Assembly (NCBI GenBank): GCA_933822405.4
Contig: CAKOGP040002114.1
Location: 106,193 to 170,192 of the forward strand
DNA length: 64,000 nucleotides
Source: Cylindrotheca closterium
Taxonomy: Eukaryota > Bacillariophyta > Bacillariophyceae > Bacillariales > Bacillariaceae
Direction: 5' to 3'
Part shown: one piece after another, positions 56,663 to 64,000 of the stretch
Position numbering within the stretch: position 1 is the first letter of the stretch
Layout of the letters: each line of letters begins with the position of its first letter
Made by a program: the position numbers and the translations under genes
Notes under the pieces: model-generated
What the model was told of the DNA's origin: nothing
Databases searched by the model: none
The model's input: only the letters and a program-made list of their open reading frames with translations

Positions 56663-59600
56663 CTATTGTTCACCCTCTTCTTCCGATTGTGCATGACGAA
56701 CAATTTCGGAAAATATGGAATTTTCGTCCTTCAACAATTCATCAGGCGCATCGAACTCTACAGCACGACCATCCTTCAACACCAATATCTTGTCGCTATC
56801 CATGATTGTGTTGATCCGATGCGCAATAGTGAGGACAGTGCAGCCGTTGAATGCTTCCCGAAGTGTTCGTTGAATCTCTCTGTCGGTTTCAATGTCCACA
56901 CTTGCAGTTGCTTCATCGAGAAACAAGATCTTATTTTGTCTCAATAAAGCCCTTCCTAAAACTAGCATCTGTCTCATTCCATTACTCAAGTTTTGACCAC
57001 CCTCGGCAACAGCTGCTTCAAGCTGTCCCGGCATCTCTTCGACGGACTCTTTCATGCCACATTGCTCCAAAGCTTTCCAAATTTCCTCTGTTGCGTATTC
57101 ACCAAAAGGGTCCATGTTGATCTTGATTGTCCCCGAGAAAAGTACTGGATTCTGAGGAATGATCCCGAGTTTTGAACGAAGATCTGTCAAGCCAATACGC
57201 AAAATGTCAACTCCGTCAATGGTGATAGGACTCTTGTAGTCCCCTTTCAATTCGTCCAAATTTGGCTCCACAAGTCGAAGCAGCGAGAGCAATAGCGAAC
57301 TCTTTCCAGAACCGGTACGCCCAACAACTCCAACACGTTCTCCTCCCTTGATACTGACATTGAGACCCTTCAAGACCATTGGAGTGTCTTTGCGGTACTT
57401 CATGTGTAGATCCTGGATATCAATACCTCCAGTCTGCGGCCAATCGGAGGGAAGAGTCTCCGTTTTTCCACCAGCAGAATTAGTCGCAACAGTGTATGGC
57501 TTTTTCTCTTCGGAATCGCGAGAGTAGCGTTTTTTGTCATTAATCTCGTCTGCAGTGAAAGGTGCTTCTTCTGGTGTCTCTTCCGTGTAGTATAACATTC
57601 TTTCAGTTGCATTCATGGCATTTTCCATGTTCGAAAACGTACGAACCGTCCACTGCAGTAGACTTGTAACTGAAATGGCATAGGTCAGAGAAAGGCCAGC
57701 AAGTGATGCCACGGGGGCTCCTCCACCAACGCCACCACCAGAATTCGAGATGACAAGGTTGACGGCCAACACAGCGGTAATTCCAGCAATGGTTGATCCG
57801 AGCAATTCCAATCTGGTAGACAACCACCGATCTGCAGACTTGTTGTTGTACAGTGCTTGAGTGTTGGTGTTGACTTTGCCCTCAAACTCGCTCTTGAATC
57901 GATCAGGTTCGCCGTACGCCCGAATGGTAGACAGTCCTCCAAGAGTCTATGAATGGCGGAATACAACGGTGAGTCCCTTATTTAGTAGATGAAAGCAACC
58001 AACTCATTTCCCTTGTTCTTACCTCTGAAAACTGAGCATAAACAGGAGATCGAGAGATACTGTCAAGCCTCTTTGTTTCGCGACTGACCGCACGAAAATA
58101 CTGAAGATACTGGAAATAAATGAATCCAAGCGGAATAACTGCAACTCCAAACCAAGGGGTAATGACAATTATCGATACCAAAGAAACAACGATTGTCAAG
58201 GTACAGAAAATCACAAAATCAATCGAGTCGCCCAACTCCAAGTCCACCTGGTGGTAACAGATATGACAACAATAATGAGAATACGAGCAAAAACCACAAC
58301 GTAAGACATGGCGCAAAAGCAACACATACCGAGTACACATCCTTGCTGAATCTGGATAGAATTCTTCCCATCGGGGTAGTGTCGAAAAAAGACATAGGAG
58401 CACGCAAGATAGATTTGAGAAGGTCGTTGTGAAGCCTCTCGCTTGCCTTGACACCGAAATAGGCTAGAAGATAAGATCGCATAAATGTGAAAATACCAAG
58501 TGTGACAGCCAGTAAGAAGTACATTCCCAGGTAAAACTCCCTCGAGTGACGGTCGTAGTTTGGATCTGAAGTCCAATAGGACACCCATGACACACTGGCG
58601 GCATTGTTTGCTGCAGTGAAGACGTAGGCAACGTAGACAAACGCAAAGCGACCATAACCGCCACCCGCCTTGATGTACTTGAGGTACACTGAAGTTTGGA
58701 CTGCCCCAACATTGCGTTCTTCCTTGGTCAACAACTTTGTTAGCTTCGAAGTAGCTACAGAGGATTTCCTGTCGCCTTCGACTTCCATTGGTTTTGCTTC
58801 CTTATCCACCCTCTTGGAAGATTTGCCAGCAAGTTTAGCCAAAAGACGATTCATTTCACTCTCTTTGTTCGCGAGTAGTTCTGGGGCTGTTCCATCTTCC
58901 ATCACTTCACCCTTCTTCAAGACAACGACGTGGTCGCATTGAGTGAGAAATTGCAATTGATTTGTAACTAGGAGTCTCGTCTTTCCAGCCATCAAATCCC
59001 CCACAATACAATCATTGAATAAGGCAGCCGCAACTTCAGGATCCAAGGCCGACAGGGGATCATCTAAGATGACAACGTCCGCATCCGCATAGGCTGCGCG
59101 GGCAACACTAACACGAGCCTTTTGCCCTCCGCTCAGGTTGATGCCCTTCTCTCCAATGTCAGTAAGATCCCCGTCCTCCAACAGTGTCAAATCGTGCTCC
59201 AATTGGCACGCCCTGATGACGCGATTGTAACGATCTTCATCCATTGGCTTTCCAAACAAGATGTTCTCTCTGACTGTAGCATTAAGGATCCATGGCGACT
59301 GTGCCGCGAATGCAACTTCGCCTTGCAAACTGATATTTCCCTTGGCCAAAAAGGTCTCATTGAGGACAGCCGAACAAAGAGTACTTTTTCCACTTGCCAC
59401 TCGGCCAACAACTGCACAAAGCTCACCGTGACCAATGGTGAGGTTGAGATTCTTCAACGCTGCCTTAGGGTATTGTAGAACATTCTCATCGTCGGAAAGC
59501 GCCTTTCCAGTATCATCCCTGGCCGTGGCCGTGGATACGGAAGCATCGTCGTCTAAAGGTGCTCCAAGACTCTTCTCGGTAGTATCGTCGGCCCCCGATT

Positions 59601-61236
59601 CGTTTCGATTCCCAGTGGATGCCAAAGGAACTTCTGGGTCACCCCAGTAGACTTCGGCGTCCTTGATCGTCACGCCTCCTTTGCTGCATCGCTCTCGATT
59701 GTATGTTCCATTTCCAGTAGCGCCGTTAAGAGCAATCTCACCCATGCTGAGAAAGATTTCCAATCTGGCAGCACTCACTTGCGCCTGTACTAGCTGTGCA
59801 AGCGCCATAGGATAGAACATGAGTGGGAAACGAAGTTGATCAAATGCAACAATGGAGGCGAACAATTTTGAGGCAGAAATGTCAGCATCTTCCGTAAGCG
59901 AGTATACCAAGAAGGAAACCACAGCCACCACTCCGGGTAAAGCTCCCATGTAAGCACGTGAGAAACCCTTTAGGTACGCAGCAGATTTCAAATGTTTCAA
60001 CTCTTCATTGCGGTAACCTTCAATGCGCTTCAGGACATTTGCTTCCCATGTGTACATTTTCACTCCCTGGATGCCTTGCAAGGCCTCGTTGACAGATTCC
60101 ACCCTGGCATCTGTGTGCTTGACGATAAGTCTATTCATTCCAAAGAGCTTCTTCATGACCACTCCCTGCACTGGACCCGCCAAGATCATCACCAAAAGAC
60201 CAGCAAAGCATGCGGGTCCGATCAAGAAATAAAGAATACTCATGTAACTGTAATATGGAGGGTGCGGAACAGAAGGAGAAAGTCACTACAACGTTAGAAC
60301 ATCGTTTCGACCAAGAAAATGAAAAAAAGCGATGCCTGCAATTTAACTTGAACTTACCCGATAATCTGAAACATGCCATCCCATAGAACATGAATTTGTG
60401 GAATGAATACTTCAATCTTTGAGGCATCGACTTGCATGAGATTGACAAGCTCTCCCAAAGTGGTTGTTTGGCGTTCGACATTACTCAATCTCAAACTTTT
60501 GTTGTAGACAGCGATCGAAATCGCAGATTTGACATGGAAGGAACCACGGTTGACAATATGAAAGTAGTTGTTCTCAGTCAAGGCCTTGCTGCCCATGGCG
60601 ACAAACAGTACTGCAGCCAACCAGTATCCCCGATACTTGATATGCCATGGTTCCGTGTCCGGAATCAATCCCTTTTGATAATCTTCAATAAACTCCAAAA
60701 TCCCATTCAGCAGAAGAGGAAAGCCAAACTGTAATGCCGTGTTGACTGAAGCAGGAAGCAAGAACATTAGAACATGGGAATCATTTTCGACATGACACTC
60801 ACAGACGATGTGGTCAGCATATCAGACCTACAGTACATTACGTACCAGCTTTGATAAAACCTGCAAAGACAAATCTCCATCCCAGAATATGCGCAATGGT
60901 CTTCTTAAGTTTTGGTGCTCCAGCCTTGATATCTTCGTCATTAGTCAATTTCTTTCCGCTTCCGCCTGTCGCAGCGTCGCTATTGTCCCAGGATTCTTCA
61001 AATTTCTTAATAATCACCTCTCCTCGATCTCTTGGAGGTAAGGGCAACAGATCTTCTTGTTGCAATCCCTCACCCCTCTTGAACATGACGGACGCTCGCT
61101 TGAAGAGTTTATTCTGCCACAAGAATAGAATTCTGCTGATTAGCCAAGCTTCATCTTCTGGACTTCCGTCGTATGTGAACGACCGTTCATCTTCGTCAGT
61201 GTCGTTGTCCTTTATGACGCCGTTCATAACTTTCAT
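56663..61236 (-). CDS. ABC transporter, subfamily C (MRP type), full-length
   Basis: Five exons, 61236-60846, 60745-60358, 60247-58330, 58247-58023 and 57946-56663; introns of 100, 110, 82 and 76 nt, all GT-AG; 1401 aa. Architecture TMD1-NBD1-TMD2-NBD2 without an extra N-terminal TMD0. NBD1: VVGRVASGKSTL (Walker A), LSGGQKARVSVARAAY (signature), VVILDDPLSALD (Walker B). NBD2: VVGRTGSGKSSLLL, LSNGMRQMLVLGRALL, ILFLDEATASVD, and the H-loop LTIAHRINTIMDSD. The NBD1 Walker A has Val-Ala in place of the more usual Arg/Thr-Gly spacer, and the NBD2 signature LSNG departs from LSGG, so one or both sites may be degenerate. Short-type ABCC exporters move glutathione conjugates or metal-thiolates at the vacuole or plasma membrane. 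The substrate cannot be read here. Confidence 0.93.
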
Positions 61237-61896
61237 GAGCAGTTATTTACTTGTATGCTTGTGTGCGTTGTACTGCTTTGCTTCTTTGATGCTTGTGCAC
61301 GTGTACGACAATTATCTAATGCTGTATTGCAATGGCTTCTGCTTCTGTGCATCAGTGGTTGATTTGTGATTTGTGACTTTTTGATTGGTTTTGAGACCGG
61401 ATTTTTGTTCGGAACAATATTGAACATCTTCGAAGAGCTTCACTCCATCATTCTTGTCTTGCTGCGTCCTTACGTGCGTACGTGTACGTGTACGGTACCA
61501 GTAAGCGAATGAGTCAGTGAGTCAGTCCGACAAAAATTGCTCCTGAAGGGGTAATCGAACTGCAAAATTGCGAAAGATACAGCTACTACAGCATAATAAT
61601 AGTGCCGCCTGTCCAGAAAGCTCCTCATGAACGAATGCACTGTATGGAACCTGTTGAAGTGTGCCCGTCTGAACAAGGTCCTACCGGTATTCTTGACTTG
61701 ACTTTATTCATTCTTCTCTTCTCTTCATTCCATCCAAACTAGTAGCCAGGAGGAGGAGCCTACTACTAGTATCTACAGCAGTACGATATATCCAGATGAT
61801 CTCTTTCTTGTTGACGAGGAGTGGTGAGGCAGTGAGTCAGTTGTTGAGTGTACTAGCTATTGTTGGCTAGTTGGCTAACCTGACTGTATATTTGGC
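61237..61896. other. Intergenic region with polymorphic simple repeats
   Basis: 660 bp: promoter side of the ABCC gene and 3' side of the AlgH gene. Contains CGTGCGTACGTGTACGTGTACGGTACC near 61474-61500, GTGAGTCAGTGAGTCAGT runs near 61510-61525, and a TACCGGTA palindrome at 61682-61689. Short ORFs on the minus strand are not supported. Confidence 0.5.
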
Positions 61897-63678
61897 TCAT
61901 CGCAAATCTAATCTCTTTGCAAGCTCGATTTGCGATACGGACTTCATGTCTCCACCACAAAGCTCCAAGACTGAACGAATAAGCAAGCACAAGCAAGCAA
62001 GAGCAAAACATTGGGTAAGTCAGTAAGTCAGTCAATCACTCGATACAGCAAACTCATGCAGTACCAGCAAGTACTATAATACAAGTAATCCTGGCAGTCG
62101 GTATCAATCGATCATTGATTGATTGATTGAAATTCAATCAATCAATCACTTGACCGCGCACGCACAAGCACCGCCAAAACCAAATACAACGAAGCAAAGA
62201 AAAACAAAATAAAATAATAAACCACGGTACATACCTTCATGCCACAATGGTTTTGGTAGACCTAGACATTGTTTCAATGCCAGACTTCGATTGCAAGCGA
62301 TTGCCTTGTAAGCAGCTTGATCAATTTTAGCTTTCAAAGAGTGACCATCCTCAAAGACTTTGCGTCCCAAGAAGAATCGAAAGTCCAATGGTTGGTACTT
62401 GCCGTCCAAAACACCTTGGACTGCTGCTTTCAAACCGCCAATGTAGATCCCCGTCCCAGGTGCCAGCTCAGATGCCCCCTCCAAAGTATCAATTCCATGC
62501 ACCAATAGAGCAGGTTCCGCTTGCAGATCAGGACCACCCATGTAGACAGCCGCCTGTCCGAAGGCTTGAATGAATGTATCAATGAATCCAAATGGCAATT
62601 CTTCGTTTTCTTGTTTATCGGAAATGCTGGAAGTAGCTGCCGTGGAGGCTGTAGGTTGGCCTTCCAATAATAGTTTGGCCAAACCCTTGTTGACATTTTG
62701 GGTAATGGGTCTATTGATGACCACCCCTTGAGTGGATCCGAGCATGAGACATACTTCTTGCCATGTTTGTTTGTAGTCTAGGTACATTTCCAACAATTCT
62801 CTGGAATCTTCTGGCAAATCATTTGGATTGAGAATCCCATTCTTTCCCGCATTTGCAGTAATGATTTCTAGTTCTCTCGCCAACATGCGTTCCGCCATTG
62901 GGAACCAGTGTTCCATTTGTGATTTGGGAGGTCCCATGGTGTCAATACTGAGTAGAGTATCGAGCTTTTCCTTCCAAAAGCCAGTTCCCCAATACAATTC
63001 TCCTTCAATGGGCATACGACAGATCAATCCTCCAACTTCAGGTTCCGCAATCAAATGAGCCCAGGCTTCCTTTTTGTATTCTTTGGCCAATTCGGCATTT
63101 TGTTGTTCCAAAAGGCGTTCGTTTTCTTCGGCTACCGTTTTTCGTTTGAGCTTGGATTCTTTGTCCTTCAAAGCACTTGAATCGTCTTTTCCATTGCCAT
63201 TCTCTTTGCCATTACCATTATCACTATTATCACTATTATCACCATTATCACCATTATCTGTATTGCCAATAACATTCTGAGTCTCAGTCTCACTAGCTTC
63301 AGCAGCTTCAGCTTCTTTGGCAATCAAGGACGCTCGAAATTTTCTCCAATCTTCCAATCCAAATTGACTGCTGTCGACATCTCTATCGTCTCCATTAGGA
63401 CTATTGCTGGAAGAATAGAGTGCGAATGGATATTTCCTATGTTGCTGTTGTGTATGTCTTTGCTGTCTCGACATGGACAACGAGTTTCTCGATGGAACCA
63501 ACAGAAACGGAAACGGAAACGCAAAGGCAAAAGCAAACGCAGTTGCCATTCTCAATTGACTCAAAACGATAGCAGCATTGACAATGAACAACAATGATAG
63601 CCTTATTCTTGGTAGCACAAGGAGAAGGGTGGGAGCCTGTTGCCGTTGTTGTTGTTGTTGTTGTTGTTGTCGTCGCAT
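61897..63678 (-). CDS. AlgH/UPF0301 (DUF179) family protein, signal-bearing
   Basis: Two exons, 63678-62235 and 61970-61897, GT-AG intron of 264 nt; 505 aa. The C-terminal third is the AlgH fold: MLGSTQGVVINRPITQNV, YMGGPDLQAEPALLVHG, GTGIYIGGLKAAVQGVLDG, FRFFLGRKVFEDG, ALKQCLGLPKPLWHE; the splice adds VLELCGGDMKSVSQIELAKRLDLR. The N-terminus is poly-Gln (CAA/CAG run), then hydrophobic (LSLLFIVNAAIVLSQL and MATAFAFAFAFPFPF); either the whole or an internal Met could give a plastid/secretory signal. Residues about 110-200 are acidic Asn/Asp/Gly repeats (NTDNGDNGDNSDNSDNGNG). AlgH proteins have no firmly known biochemical role; diatom ones are mostly plastid-targeted. The intron carries a long palindrome. 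Confidence 0.85.
62116..62148. repeat. 33-bp near-perfect palindrome in an intron
   Basis: TGATTGATTGATTGAA at 62116-62131 is matched by its exact reverse complement at 62133-62148 around a single central A. It lies inside the AlgH-gene intron. It would fold into a hairpin in RNA of either strand and is built from the (GATT)n simple repeat, so it may be a repeat-expansion artefact rather than a functional element. Confidence 0.9.
63640..63675. repeat. CAG/CAA trinucleotide run (poly-Gln, start of the AlgH-type protein)
   Basis: The start of the minus-strand protein reads MRRQQQQQQQQRQQ, encoded by a (TTG)n tract on the plus strand that is likely to vary in length between strains. Confidence 0.9.
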
Positions 63679-64000
63679 GGTGACATCAATATGATTGATT
63701 TTTGATTTTTATTCCAGTCCTGGTCCTTTTACCTTTTACCTACTACCTACTACCTACTACTTGCTCGCTTGTTTGTCAGTCAGTATTTATATTATACAAT
63801 ACCTATGATATCAAGACAAGATGAGAACATTGATGTGCATGGAACGCATTGGCGATAGTGACGTCGTCCTGTGTCGTCAATTCGATTGATTCATTCGTCG
63901 ATCGATTGGATTCTTTTCGAAAATGAAACTGTGAATTCTTCCAACAAAATTCCGATATCTTGGACTACAGTAGTCACCCACCCACGCACTTTTTTAGTAA
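63679..64000. other. Upstream region of the AlgH-type gene, to the window end
   Basis: 322 bp. Contains a TACCTACTACCTACTACCTACTACTTG simple repeat at 63736-63762. No gene begins before the window edge on either strand as far as can be seen. Confidence 0.5.

Overview
The window is nuclear DNA from a diatom, most like a pennate diatom; the species cannot be named from this sequence. The grounds are: short GT-AG introns (about 65-265 nt) in genes on both strands; several N-termini where a signal peptide is followed by an aromatic residue at the predicted cut (SASG-FAPS, TDA-FLPS, ARA-FSLS), as in proteins imported into a secondary red-algal plastid; and diatom-typical families (DUF6824, Pro/Thr-repeat membrane proteins, GSIII glutamine synthetase, WSE/DLE kinases, GT92-like glycosyltransferases). 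Spliced reading frames were rebuilt by eye, and every multi-exon model given closes to a whole number of codons. No rRNA, tRNA, CRISPR array or intact transposon was seen.

Layout. 0.5-4.4 kb: a PDZ protein with a class II (ExoY/edema-factor type) nucleotidyl-cyclase signature, then an M48 protease. 5-6.3 kb: a Cys-rich single-pass membrane protein and a doubtful multi-pass ORF. 6.6-8.3 kb: an NRAMP metal transporter. 8.7-19.4 kb: three large, poorly known proteins (five-TM protein, coiled-coil atypical kinase, acidic/basic disordered protein). 19.4-21.5 kb: a gene-poor island. 21.5-29.2 kb: a metabolic block with a plastid DMT transporter, plastid aspartokinase/homoserine dehydrogenase and GSIII. 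29.6-34.1 kb: a helical-repeat protein and an MFS transporter. 34.5-46.1 kb: three same-strand paralogues of a secreted-domain/TM/tail family, interrupted by an Ala/Thr-repeat protein and an EF-hand/cyclic-nucleotide-binding/bestrophin gene with an in-frame TAA. 46.5-56.6 kb: glycosyltransferase, tandem DUF6824 protein, acylated-type 1-Cys peroxiredoxin, small nuclear-type protein, sulfotransferase-like protein, plastid DEAD-box helicase. 56.6-63.7 kb: a five-exon ABCC transporter and an AlgH/UPF0301 protein.

Functional links are mostly inferred. The DMT, AK-HSD and GSIII genes make a nitrogen/amino-acid neighbourhood. The cyclase-like protein and the CNB-bestrophin would be producer and sensor of a cyclic nucleotide if both are active. 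The 34.5-46.1 kb paralogues look like type I membrane proteins, one with silaffin-like Lys/Ser clusters, so a link to cell wall or silica formation is a reasonable hypothesis.
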